Assembly (NCBI GenBank): GCA_003161855.1
Contig: PMNM01000196.1
Location: 1,627-18,076, forward strand
DNA from: Syntrophaceae bacterium
GTDB lineage: Bacteria; Desulfobacterota; Syntrophia; Syntrophales; Fen-1087
Length of the DNA: 16,450 bases
Direction of reading: 5' to 3'
Positions within the stretch are counted from its first letter, which is position 1. Every line of letters starts with the position of its first letter. Under the pieces are notes generated by a model, which was not told the DNA's origin, ran no database searches, and saw only the letters and a list, made by a program, of their open reading frames with translations. Made by a program: the position numbers and the translations under genes. This document shows, piece after piece, positions 1 to 7,666 of the stretch.

Positions 1-2306
1 TTCAACCGCCAAGTCATACCTTCCGGCGTATCAGAAATCTCAATTCCCATCGTCATTAGTTTTTTTCTGATTTCATCGGATGCCTCCCAGTGTCCGGTCC
101 GTCTCATAGCCTCCCGTTGCCTCAAAAGCTCCTCGACTTCTTCACTGATCATTTCTTCCTCAAAATTGATGACACCCAGAACGCTGTCAATTTTTTTCAT
201 GATATCGAAAATATGATCCCTTTCCCTTTCGTTCAGCTGGGCTCGGGAAAGAGGGATACTCACTTTCTTCACGAATTCAAAAAGTGACGCCAAGGCTCCG
301 GATATATTAAGATCATCATCCATCGCATCTGTAAAGGCCTGGTTGACATTGTACAGGAGTTGATCTGTGTCGGGAAAACCTGCTCCCGGACGATAGCGGA
401 TCAGCCGTTGAATGAATCCATTTAACTTTCGGATTGTATTCTTTGCCGTATCCAAGGCACCGAAAGAAAAATTTAACGGTTTCCGATAATGAGCGCTTAA
501 CAGAAAAAAACGGATCTCCTTACCATGATATCCCCGGTTTTCCAAATCCTCTATGGTCAGAACATTATTTAAAGAACGGGACATTTTCTTACCGTCAATC
601 ATCACCAATTCTGTATTCAGCCAATAGTTGGCCATCCGCTTGCCCGTTGCAGCCTTCCCAATTGCCATCACATTCTCGCAGTGCGGAAAAACGATATCGG
701 ACCCGCTCGCATGGATATCAAATGTTTCTGCCAGATATTTTAGCGAAATGGCAGAACATTCCAGATGCCAGCTTGGTCTGACATTCCCCCAACGGGTTTT
801 ATAATAGATGCCCTTCTTCAATTCACTCAGCGTCGACCTTTTTAGCAACGTAAAATCCATGGGGCTGTCTTTCTCGTAGTCATCCTGTTCCACTGTCCTG
901 CCATGCTTAACCTTTCTCAAGTCGATATTGGACAGACAGCCGTAATCATCGAGTTTGGATATGTCAAAATAGACGGACCTCAGTTTTTCATATGCGTAAC
1001 CTTTGTCAACCAGTTTCTCAACATATTTCAGCATGGTATCCACATTTTCACTGGCTCTCGGGTAATCCTTATCCTTTATAATGTTCAGTTTATCAATATC
1101 TCGCAAAAATCCGGTCATGCAACGCTCGGTAAATTCATGCAGGTCCATCCCGGACCGTTCTGCTCCCTTAATCGAACGGTCAGCCAAATCGACGATATTC
1201 ATCACATGATGAACCTTGTATCCTTTGAATTCAAGATAACGCCGGATCATGTCGGAAACAACAAAGCGCCGATAGCTGCCGATATGAGGTACTCGATGAA
1301 CCGTGGGACCACAGGAATGCATCAACACTTCTTCTGGGTTGATCGGCTTGAAGAAAGTCTTCTCCCGAGTTAATGTGTTGAAAAGACGAAGCGTAGATTC
1401 TGCCTTATCCGTAAAAAGTTCCGTGCTGAGGTACCGCTCACCACTATCCGGGCAGATGATCACAATCAGGCCTTCCTCCATCTCTTTGGCTTTCTGCAAA
1501 GCCACATGAACCGCAGCACCCGAGCTCATCCCGACCAGGATCCCTTCCTCTCGTGCCATGCGGCGGGCCATCTCAAAGGCATCATGATCAAGAATATTGA
1601 CTTTTTCATCCAGCCGGGTTTTATCAAAAATACCTGGCTGGTAAGATTCTTTCATGTTTTTCAGGCCCTGGATCTTGTGTTGAAGATAAGGCTCAACTCC
1701 GATGATCACAATATCCTGTTTATACTCCTTAAGCTTTTTTGATACCCCCATGGCTGTACCGGTTGTTCCCAGGGCAGCAACGACCATGGTGACCTGGCCA
1801 TGGGTTTGATGCCAGATTTCTTCCCCTGTCCCGTAATAATGAGCGGCTACGTTATCTGCGTTATTAAACTGATCCGTTCCGAAATATTTTTCGGGGTGGT
1901 CACGCATCATGCTATAAGCGACTTCAATCGCCCCATCCGTTCCTAAACTCGCCGGTGTAAAATATAATTCCGCACCCATGGCTTTAAGAATTTTCTTGCG
2001 CTCCTCGCTGGCAGCCTCAGACATGGCCAAACACAGACGGTAGCCCTTAGCTGCAGCAATCAGGGCGAGCCCGATTCCGGTGTTACCGCTGGTGGCTTCC
2101 AGAATGATTTTGTCTTTTGTCAATTCTCCCCGCCTCTCAGCTCCCTCAATCATGTAAAGAGCCACCCTGTCCTTGATGGAGCCTCCTGGATTGAAACTCT
2201 CCAGTTTAGCGAATACCTTCACTTTTTTGTTTGGATTTAACTTCGAAATTTCGACGAGAGGTGTTTTTCCGATCGCATTCAATATACTGATCGATGAAGT
2301 CTTCAT
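1..2306 (-). CDS. Fused cysteine synthase (CysM type) / cysteinyl-tRNA synthetase-like protein, C-terminus cut by window edge
   Basis: One uninterrupted frame of 768 codons runs off base 1. Residues 1-300 are a PLP-dependent O-acetylserine sulfhydrylase: NPGGSIKD gives PLP lysine K45, TSGNTG is at 72-77, and a GTTGT phosphate loop, PGIF and a PDSGERYLST end follow. These resemble E. coli CysM more than CysK. The CysRS half begins at about residue 303 (LRLFNTLTREK), with almost no linker. It has CGPTV (C332), HIGS at 341-344, WHLEC (C517), FPHCEN (H542, C543), KMSRS at 574-578 and a C-terminal anticodon-binding region ending near TPEGMTWRL, so only a few residues should be missing. Zinc ligands equivalent to E. 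coli C28, C209 and H234 are kept; the E238 equivalent is V546. The ATG at 2306 has AGGGA seven bases upstream. The inferred role is making cysteine and activating it in one polypeptide; the tRNA-charging step is less certain because of the altered residues. Confidence 0.9.
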   Translation of the reverse strand, partial: MKTSSISILNAIGKTPLVEISKLNPNKKVKVFAKLESFNPGGSIKDRVALYMIEGAERRGELTKDKIILEATSGNTGIGLALIAAAKGYRLCLAMSEAASEERKKILKAMGAELYFTPASLGTDGAIEVAYSMMRDHPEKYFGTDQFNNADNVAAHYYGTGEEIWHQTHGQVTMVVAALGTTGTAMGVSKKLKEYKQDIVIIGVEPYLQHKIQGLKNMKESYQPGIFDKTRLDEKVNILDHDAFEMARRMAREEGILVGMSSGAAVHVALQKAKEMEEGLIVIICPDSGERYLSTELFTDKAESTLRLFNTLTREKTFFKPINPEEVLMHSCGPTVHRVPHIGSYRRFVVSDMIRRYLEFKGYKVHHVMNIVDLADRSIKGAERSGMDLHEFTERCMTGFLRDIDKLNIIKDKDYPRASENVDTMLKYVEKLVDKGYAYEKLRSVYFDISKLDDYGCLSNIDLRKVKHGRTVEQDDYEKDSPMDFTLLKRSTLSELKKGIYYKTRWGNVRPSWHLECSAISLKYLAETFDIHASGSDIVFPHCENVMAIGKAATGKRMANYWLNTELVMIDGKKMSRSLNNVLTIEDLENRGYHGKEIRFFLLSAHYRKPLNFSFGALDTAKNTIRKLNGFIQRLIRYRPGAGFPDTDQLLYNVNQAFTDAMDDDLNISGALASLFEFVKKVSIPLSRAQLNERERDHIFDIMKKIDSVLGVINFEEEMISEEVEELLRQREAMRRTGHWEASDEIRKKLMTMGIEISDTPEGMTWRL

Positions 2307-2348
2307 GCATGCATCCCTGCTCAAAAAGGTCCTGCAATATCCGGTCGT

Positions 2349-2360
2349 CAAAAAACCTCC
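2349..2360 (-). promoter_or_regulatory. Strong Shine-Dalgarno and alternative TTG start for the cysM-cysS fusion
   Basis: A perfect GGAGG (plus bases 2356-2360) lies four bases before a TTG (2349-2351) that is in frame with the fusion and 15 codons upstream of the ATG at 2306. I prefer the ATG because CysM/CysK proteins normally begin 10-15 residues before the IGxTPLV motif, as they do from that ATG. The four-base spacing is also short. The strong site leaves some doubt about the true start. Confidence 0.35.
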
Positions 2361-2368
2361 GCTTAACG

Positions 2369-2785
2369 TCAACTGTCCAATTTCACGACTGGAACTTTGA
2401 AAAACTGGACCCCTTCTTCACGGAGCGTTTTCTCTTCCTGATGGGTCGTGGTCCCCTTGATATTTCTCGCTTCTTCTTCTCCACAATGGATTTTCATGGC
2501 GATCTCGGCAAATTTTTCACCCACATCATCAAAATTTTTATCGAGATACTCGTTAAACTGCTGGATACCTTTCATGGGAGAGGTTTCCCTGAATTGATTT
2601 TTTTTCGACAGTTTCATATCTCTACCCATAATGGCAAGGGACGAGGGAACCACTTCTGCACCCGATTCGCCACAAACAGGGCAGGTAATCAGGTTTTGTT
2701 TTTTCTGCTCTTCAAAGGCAGTGCTATCCTTGAACCACCCTTCAAACTTATGGTTTTTCTTACACTTGAGGTCGTAAATGATCAC
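2369..2785 (-). CDS. DUF1178 family protein
   Basis: A 138-residue protein of the uncharacterised DUF1178 family, recognised by the start MIIYDLKC, the HKFEGWF segment and a CPVCG pair. C8, H12, C35 and C38 could form a small zinc-ribbon-like site; that is inference from spacing. The rest is charged and probably helical, with no signal peptide or membrane segment, so it is probably cytoplasmic. The start is GTG, with GGAGG eleven bases upstream. It precedes the cysM-cysS fusion by 62 bases on the same strand and is probably cotranscribed with it. Function unknown. Confidence 0.85.
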   Translation of the reverse strand: MIIYDLKCKKNHKFEGWFKDSTAFEEQKKQNLITCPVCGESGAEVVPSSLAIMGRDMKLSKKNQFRETSPMKGIQQFNEYLDKNFDDVGEKFAEIAMKIHCGEEEARNIKGTTTHQEEKTLREEGVQFFKVPVVKLDS

Positions 2786-2819
2786 CGGTTATTACGCCTC
2801 CAATTTCTCTCTCTGCTCA

Positions 2820-2858
2820 TTTACAAAAAACGATGGACATTTGAATATAAATTATATA
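2820..2858 (+). promoter_or_regulatory. Possible tRNA-Pro promoter in an AT-rich stretch, with an opposing TATAAT
   Basis: Upstream of the tRNA lie TTTACA (2820-2825) and an AT-rich block with TATAAA (2846-2851). The 20-base spacing is long, so the exact boxes are uncertain. On the minus strand the same block holds a perfect TATAAT (2851-2856) that could serve the DUF1178 gene. Its -35 position would fall inside the tRNA acceptor stem, and no consensus -35 is visible there. Confidence 0.3.
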
Positions 2859-2873
2859 TCGTCATTGAAGTGT

Positions 2874-2950
2874 CGGGATGTGGCCCAGTCTGGTAGGGCA
2901 CTGCGTTCGGGACGCAGGAGTCGCGCGTTCAAATCGCGCCATCCCGACCA
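2874..2950 (+). tRNA. tRNA-Pro (anticodon CGG)
   Basis: A complete 77-base cloverleaf. The acceptor stem CGGGATG pairs with CATCCCG and shows the C1-G72 pair typical of bacterial tRNA-Pro. The D-arm stem is GCCC/GGGC. The anticodon stem CTGCG/CGCAG encloses loop TTCGGGA, giving anticodon CGG (codon CCG). The T arm is GCGCG-TTCAAAT-CGCGC, with A73 and an encoded CCA end. It is the only plus-strand gene in the left half. No integrase or duplicated 3' end marks it as an attachment site. Confidence 0.97.
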
Positions 2951-3012
2951 TTTCAGTCATGAGAATTATCTATCCGATAAGAGGGCGGCCTCTCTTAATG
3001 GCTTCGCGGTTG

Positions 3013-4221
3013 CTAACCCACCACCGATGCCATCTTGAAAATAGGCAAGTACATGGCAATAATCATCCCTCCGACAACACCCCCCAGAAATACCATCATG
3101 AACGGTTCCAGTAGTGCCGTCATCGCATCCACCGCGGTATCCACTTCGTCATCATAAAAGTCGGCAATCTTGGACAGCATGGCATCGAGGGCGCCGGTCG
3201 CCTCACCTACAGCAATCATTTGAACCACCATCGGCGGAAATATGCCCGTCTCAAGCAGGGGTTCTGCGATGGTTTTTCCTTCGCTGATGCTCTTCCTAAC
3301 CCGGATCAGGGCATTCTCAACAACCTTGTTGCCGGCTGTTTTACTGACAATGGCGAGGCCCTCAAGAATTGGAACACCACTGGTCATCATCGTGGACATG
3401 GTTCTTGTAAATCTCGCTACGGCAACTTTTTTCAGTAATGGGCCAAAAACAGGTGATTTCAGAATGAGATCATCAATCAGCAGGGTACCCTTCTCTGTTT
3501 TGTAATATCGTCTGAAAGCATAGACGGCAACAGCCAGAGCAATAATAGCCACTAAAAAATATTTTTGGGCATATGTACTGAGAGTAATGAGAAATTGAGT
3601 GGGGCCCGGCAGTTCTCCGCCAAAGCCTTCAAACATTTTCTGGAATGTCGGAATCACCTTGACCAACAGCAATGACACAACCGCAATAGAGATCACCAGA
3701 ACGCTGGCGGGATAAGTCATCGCCCCTTTCACTTTACTTTTCAGTTTCATTGCTTTTTCCATATAATTGGAAAGGCGCTGAAGGATCACATCGAGAATGC
3801 CTCCGCTTTCTCCTGCGGCTACCAGATTGACAAAGAGATCGTCAAAAATTTTGGGATATTTTCTCAGGGCATCCGACAGTGTCGACCCCCCTTCAATATC
3901 CTCCTTGATGGCGGTAATGATCTGAGCAAAAGTTTTGTTCTGCTCCTGTTGCGCTAATAAATCAAGGCATTGAATGAGAGGAAGACCTGCATTGATCATG
4001 GTCGCAAAAATACGGGCAAAGATGACCACTTCCTTTTCTTTCACCTTTTGTTTTAAGAAGGGAAGATACTCCGATAGATTCTTGGGTTTTTGCTTAACGG
4101 TGATCGAGGTTAATCCCTGTCTGCGAAGAATGCCTCGTAATGCTGCCTCATTCGCGGCCTCTATTTCACCCTTCTTTTTCTCACCCTTCCGCGTTTGACC
4201 TTCCCATAAGAATACCGGCAT
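3013..4221 (-). CDS. pilC: Type IV pilus inner-membrane platform protein PilC (GspF family)
   Basis: A 402-residue GspF/PilC protein, the usual length. PilC is the inner-membrane platform on which the PilB and PilT motors act in pilus assembly and retraction. Two T2SSF domains are visible (about 68-191 and 271-393), each with the family's NAGLPL or TSGVPI and AAGESGG or AVGEATG motifs. Hydrophobic segments at about 170-191, 221-238 and 372-395 fit three membrane helices. The ATG overlaps the rlmB stop by one base (TAATG), so translation is probably coupled. No pilB, pilT or pilin gene is nearby, so its partners must be elsewhere. It could serve a type II secretion system instead, but the N-terminus reads like PilC. 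Confidence 0.9.
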   Translation of the reverse strand: MPVFLWEGQTRKGEKKKGEIEAANEAALRGILRRQGLTSITVKQKPKNLSEYLPFLKQKVKEKEVVIFARIFATMINAGLPLIQCLDLLAQQEQNKTFAQIITAIKEDIEGGSTLSDALRKYPKIFDDLFVNLVAAGESGGILDVILQRLSNYMEKAMKLKSKVKGAMTYPASVLVISIAVVSLLLVKVIPTFQKMFEGFGGELPGPTQFLITLSTYAQKYFLVAIIALAVAVYAFRRYYKTEKGTLLIDDLILKSPVFGPLLKKVAVARFTRTMSTMMTSGVPILEGLAIVSKTAGNKVVENALIRVRKSISEGKTIAEPLLETGIFPPMVVQMIAVGEATGALDAMLSKIADFYDDEVDTAVDAMTALLEPFMMVFLGGVVGGMIIAMYLPIFKMASVVG

Positions 4222-4970
4222 TATTCAGCTCCTTCCGTATTCGCCCATTTTTTCGTGACGTCATTCAGAATAATCCCCGCTGCCACGGATACATTCAATG
4301 AATCAATCTTTCCTATCATGGGAACGCTCAAGAGAAAATCACACTTTTTCCTGACGATGGCTCGGAGGCCGCCTCCTTCCGAACCCATCACGAGACCGAC
4401 ATCACCATGATAAGTTGTACAATTCATATTCCGCCCTGAAGCTGCCTCAGCACCATAAATCCAGAACCCTTTCTCTTTCAAATCATCAATGGTTCTGACC
4501 AAGTTAATCACTCTGGCAACCGGCATATGTAGGGCAGCCCCAGCGGATACTTTGACGACAGCTGCATTGACAGATGCGGAACGATTCACAGGAATAATGA
4601 CCCCATTCACGCCAAAGCAATGTGCCGTTCTGATCAAGGCACCCAGGTTGTGAGGATCTGTAATGCCGTCCAATAGGAGAATCAAATGATGACGGAAATC
4701 TTGATGACGATTAGCAATAATTTGATCTAGGTCTGCATAAACAAAGGTTTTACATAGACCCACGATACCCTGATGAGACCGGTGACCTGCCAGTTTTTCA
4801 ATGTCACGTTTCTCCTGAAATGCTACGGGAATCTTCTTTCTTGCAGCGAGTTCCAGAATAGTTTGTAGCGGTTCTTTGCCGGTCTCCCGCGAAACGGCAA
4901 TTTTCACAATCTGGCATGATTCAACTTTAAGCGCCTCTGCCACAGGATTGATACCATAGATGATATCCAT
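4221..4970 (-). CDS. rlmB: 23S rRNA (guanosine-2'-O-)-methyltransferase RlmB-type (SpoU/TrmH family)
   Basis: A 249-residue SPOUT methyltransferase. An N-terminal substrate-binding domain (IYGINPVAEAL at 4-14) precedes the knotted catalytic domain. The three SpoU motifs are present: DPHNLGALIRTA (105-116), GSEGGGLR (196-203) and SLNVSVA (224-230). E. coli RlmB methylates G2251 in the 23S rRNA P loop with S-adenosylmethionine. The YGINPV start and length fit RlmB better than TrmH. It lies 27 bases downstream of pyrF and shares one base with pilC. The exact target nucleotide is inferred from the family. Confidence 0.9.
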   Translation of the reverse strand: MDIIYGINPVAEALKVESCQIVKIAVSRETGKEPLQTILELAARKKIPVAFQEKRDIEKLAGHRSHQGIVGLCKTFVYADLDQIIANRHQDFRHHLILLLDGITDPHNLGALIRTAHCFGVNGVIIPVNRSASVNAAVVKVSAGAALHMPVARVINLVRTIDDLKEKGFWIYGAEAASGRNMNCTTYHGDVGLVMGSEGGGLRAIVRKKCDFLLSVPMIGKIDSLNVSVAAGIILNDVTKKWANTEGAE

Positions 4971-4997
4971 ATCGCTATTCCATTGAACAATCCGTTG

Positions 4998-5768
4998 TCA
5001 GCATTCCCTCATCAGCAGTCCTTCTGAAATCTCCCGCAAGATTTCTTCGGCTGCAAAAACCGGATCATCCGCTGCCCTGATCGGTCTGCCTACCACCAGA
5101 TAATCGGCACCTTTACGAATGGCTTCACCAGGTGCCAATGTCCTTTTCTGATCGTCGCCCTGAATCTTTGAAACACCTCTAATTCCTGGGGCGACGATGA
5201 CGAAGTCCTGCCCACAGGCTTCACGGATCGCCAGGACATCCAGTGCAGAGGCCACAACGCCAGTCACTCCGGCATCCTGTGCCATCCTCGATAGGGTTAA
5301 AACGACTTCCCCTGTTGTACGGGTAAAACCGAATGTCTTAAGGTCATCATCGTTCAAACTGGTCAGAACGGTGACAGCCAAGATTATGGGCATTGGTTTT
5401 CCCATAGCTTCCGCCTTCTGCCGCACGGAGGCCACGGTTTCCTCCATCATCTTCTTTCCACCCAGAGCATGGATATTGAACATGGAGACCCCCATTTTCA
5501 CAGCACCTTCAGCCGCCCTGGCAACGGTATTGGGGATATCATGAAACTTCAGATCCAGAAAAACTTTGCCACCATATTGAATAATATGTTTAACGATTTC
5601 TGGTCCATAGAGCGTGAATGATTCTTTGCCGACCTTAAACAGACCAACATGATCTTTGAGACGCGCCACCCAGAACAAGGCTTCGTCAATGCCATTGCCA
5701 ATGTCCAGGGCAAAAATCAGATGGTCCCGAGCCGTCTCCCGAAGATTCTCATTCGGTATATTCTTCAT
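4998..5768 (-). CDS. pyrF: Orotidine 5'-phosphate decarboxylase
   Basis: A 256-residue OMP decarboxylase, which converts OMP to UMP in the last step of pyrimidine synthesis. The catalytic array is [10 protein letters not shown] with D72, K74 and D77. Also seen are the FALDIG strand carrying substrate-binding D22, the APGIR loop at 193-197, and VGRPI at 226-230 for phosphate binding. The ATG lies inside the end of rpoZ (20-base overlap), with GGAG ten bases before it. The overlap suggests coupled translation of an RNA polymerase subunit and a UMP-forming enzyme. Confidence 0.95.
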   Translation of the reverse strand: MKNIPNENLRETARDHLIFALDIGNGIDEALFWVARLKDHVGLFKVGKESFTLYGPEIVKHIIQYGGKVFLDLKFHDIPNTVARAAEGAVKMGVSMFNIHALGGKKMMEETVASVRQKAEAMGKPMPIILAVTVLTSLNDDDLKTFGFTRTTGEVVLTLSRMAQDAGVTGVVASALDVLAIREACGQDFVIVAPGIRGVSKIQGDDQKRTLAPGEAIRKGADYLVVGRPIRAADDPVFAAEEILREISEGLLMREC

Positions 5769-6021
5769 CTCCGCTGAACTCCGTCTCGTCAGTAATCGGC
5801 CTGTAGATTTCCTTCACACCTACAAGATATTCAGGGTGGGCATGGGTAACCTTTCCAGCGGCAATCTCCCGGAGGGCCGCGACAATTTCCCGGTTATTTT
5901 TAATATCCGTCAGGGGACCTGCACCCTTCAAAAGCTGTTTAGCACGCTTTGCCGTTAGCATAACCAAGGCAAACCTGTTATCGGCCTGCTTCAATGCGTC
6001 TTCTACAGTAATCCTCGCCAT
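5749..6021 (-). CDS. rpoZ: DNA-directed RNA polymerase omega subunit
   Basis: A 90-residue omega subunit starting [10 protein letters not shown]. It has the conserved [12 protein letters not shown] helix and [16 protein letters not shown]. Omega binds the beta' C-terminus, helps core assembly, and in E. coli helps form a ppGpp site. The frame is open for 26 more codons upstream, but the family start and a GAGGAGG eleven bases before the ATG at 6021 decide the shorter form. It lies between gmk and pyrF; the spoT gene that follows rpoZ in many proteobacteria is absent. The acidic C-terminal tail overlaps the pyrF start. Confidence 0.92.
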   Translation of the reverse strand: MARITVEDALKQADNRFALVMLTAKRAKQLLKGAGPLTDIKNNREIVAALREIAAGKVTHAHPEYLVGVKEIYRPITDETEFSGDEEYTE

Positions 6022-6076
6022 ATATCTAAAAACCTCCTCTATTCGTATATTTAACATTAATCCACAGGAAGTTTCC

Positions 6077-6097
6077 GCACCAAGAGTTGTCTGGTGC
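6077..6097 (-). promoter_or_regulatory. Hairpin in the gmk-rpoZ spacer
   Basis: The 88-base gap between gmk and rpoZ is the longest in this operon. It holds a 6-bp perfect stem (GCACCA/TGGTGC) with a 9-base loop, 56-76 bases before the rpoZ ATG. No T tract follows, so it is not a simple terminator. It may be an RNA processing or stabilising element. Confidence 0.35.
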
Positions 6098-6109
6098 AAA
6101 TATTTCCTC

Positions 6110-6760
6110 TTACTCTAAAAATGGCTTTAATCGATCTTTTAACATCTCCTTCCTACTTTTCTCCGCAATATAGATGGATCGCAGACAATCAACAGCCTGG
6201 TCAATTTTTTCATTGATAATAATATAATCATACCAGATAACTTCTTTTATTTCATCCATCACCTTGTTCAGCCGTTTCTGGATAACCTCAAGAGTCTCGC
6301 CTCGTTTGTTCAGCCTGTTCTTTAAGTCGTCCAGAGAAGGGGGCAGGATAAACACAAAGACACCTCCCGGATAATTCTTTTTTAAAGCCTCCGCACCCCC
6401 CGGTTCCACATCCAGAAGCAAATTAAATCCCCTTGTCAAAAAACGATGCATGGTATGGATGGACGTCCCGTAAAGGTGGCCGTAATTCTCGGTCCATTCA
6501 GCAAAAGCACCCTGCTCGATTTGTTCTTTGAAGGACGCCTCAGAAATAAAATGATAGTCAATACCCTCTTTCTCCCCTGGCCGGGAAAGTCTTGTCGTAT
6601 AGGAAACAGAGAACTGGATATCCGGACATAATTTCATAAATTCTCTGCAAATGGACGTCTTTCCCGTACCTGATGGTGCAGACACAACGATAAAAAAACC
6701 ATGCGCTGGTTTGCTTTTATCCAGGGTGACTTTCAAATTCTGGTCATCGCATTTATTCAA
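6110..6760 (-). CDS. gmk: Guanylate kinase
   Basis: A 216-residue guanylate kinase (ATP + GMP to ADP + GDP), which supplies the guanine nucleotide pool. The P loop SAPSGTGKT is at about 27-35. The GMP-binding [13 protein letters not shown] (51-63) and GIDYHF (66-71) follow, and a lid with RLNKRGET is visible. The first start codon is TTG (6760), overlapping the yicC stop by eight bases. It gives about 20 residues before the core, longer than usual, so a later non-ATG start is possible. No ATG is available in this frame before the P loop. Overlap with yicC and cotranscription with rpoZ are typical of proteobacteria. Confidence 0.93.
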   Translation of the reverse strand: MNKCDDQNLKVTLDKSKPAHGFFIVVSAPSGTGKTSICREFMKLCPDIQFSVSYTTRLSRPGEKEGIDYHFISEASFKEQIEQGAFAEWTENYGHLYGTSIHTMHRFLTRGFNLLLDVEPGGAEALKKNYPGGVFVFILPPSLDDLKNRLNKRGETLEVIQKRLNKVMDEIKEVIWYDYIIINEKIDQAVDCLRSIYIAEKSRKEMLKDRLKPFLE

Positions 6761-7640
6761 GATTCTGAACCTGTTCCCTTAATTTAGCCAACTCGCTTTT
6801 GATCTCAATCACATGGCAAGATATCTCTGCATCATTACTTTTTGAACCAATGGTATTCACTTCCCTGTTCATCTCCTGGATCAGGAAATCCACCTTCCTG
6901 CCCATGGCTTCCGGACTTTTCAGCATTTCAAAAAACTGCTTGATATGACTCCGAAAACGAACGATCTCTTCCGTAATGTCGCTCTTTTCCGCCATAATGG
7001 CTACTTCCTGGCTCAAGCGGGACTCATCGATGACCATTCCGTCCATCAGTTCTCTGATCCGCGCTACTAGCCTTTTTTGATATTCCAAAACAATCTGGGG
7101 CGCTCTTGCATCAATTTCATCTAGATGCTCGTTGATCAAATAAAGACGGGCCTTTAAATCCTGACCAAGCACCTCTCCCTCTTTTTGCCGCATGTCTATC
7201 AAGGCAGCAAGCGCATTACTTAAAACCCCTGCCAGTCCTTCCCAAAGAACCGTTATTTCGTCTTCAAGAGTTTCCAAGGGAATAAAAACATCTTTCAAGC
7301 CGGCCATCATATCCAACGTAATATCTTCTTTGAGGTTGAACAAATCTTTCAATTGAATCAACAGGTCGTAATAATTTTTCACCAGAGGCAGATTCACCTC
7401 AAGAAGACGGCTGCCTTCTATACCACTATAGGTTTCCCGCCGGATTGTTATATCAATCTTTCCTCGAATCAACTGTTCATTGATCTTTTTCTTGATCTCC
7501 ATTTCAAGGGGCAGAAGGTTTGCAGGAATTCGTAAAGACAGTTCCAGATAACGGTGGTTTAAGGATTTGATTTCCACAACATATTTTCGACCACCCAGTA
7601 CGGCTTCTGCTCGGCCGTATCCGGTCATGCTTCTAATCAT
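6753..7640 (-). CDS. yicC: YicC family endoribonuclease
   Basis: A 295-residue YicC protein, the usual length. It has the signature start MIRSMTGYGRAE, then EIKSLNHRYLE, and a C-terminal DUF1732 region with FLIQEMNREVNTIGSKSND and IEIKSELAKLREQ. Characterised YicC proteins act as endoribonucleases in RNA turnover. GGAGAGG seven bases before the ATG is a strong ribosome site. It sits directly upstream of gmk with an 8-base overlap. The small remA (DUF370) gene found between yicC and gmk in many other bacteria is absent. The RNA target here is unknown. Confidence 0.92.
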   Translation of the reverse strand: MIRSMTGYGRAEAVLGGRKYVVEIKSLNHRYLELSLRIPANLLPLEMEIKKKINEQLIRGKIDITIRRETYSGIEGSRLLEVNLPLVKNYYDLLIQLKDLFNLKEDITLDMMAGLKDVFIPLETLEDEITVLWEGLAGVLSNALAALIDMRQKEGEVLGQDLKARLYLINEHLDEIDARAPQIVLEYQKRLVARIRELMDGMVIDESRLSQEVAIMAEKSDITEEIVRFRSHIKQFFEMLKSPEAMGRKVDFLIQEMNREVNTIGSKSNDAEISCHVIEIKSELAKLREQVQNLE

Positions 7641-7666
7641 GCTTTAACCTCTCCTCTCACCTGTCT

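Noticed and set aside
434..1742. Several plus-strand open frames of 68-156 codons
   Set aside because: They lie antisense to the cysM-cysS fusion, whose frame is supported by many family motifs; their translations show no family resemblance.
2294..2896. A 200-codon plus-strand frame
   Set aside because: Antisense to DUF1178 and running into the tRNA-Pro gene; phenylalanine- and leucine-rich translation typical of a shadow frame.
2874..2950. tRNA-Pro as a mobile-element attachment site
   Set aside because: No integrase, no repeated tRNA 3' end in the window, and the flanking genes are core genes.
2979..2996. Short GC-rich inverted repeat after tRNA-Pro as a terminator
   Set aside because: The stem is only five pairs and neither strand shows a T tract after it, so I do not call it a terminator for the tRNA or pilC.
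6022..6099. 26-codon N-terminal extension of the omega subunit
   Set aside because: The family start [10 protein letters not shown] and the GAGGAGG ribosome site support the ATG at 6021.
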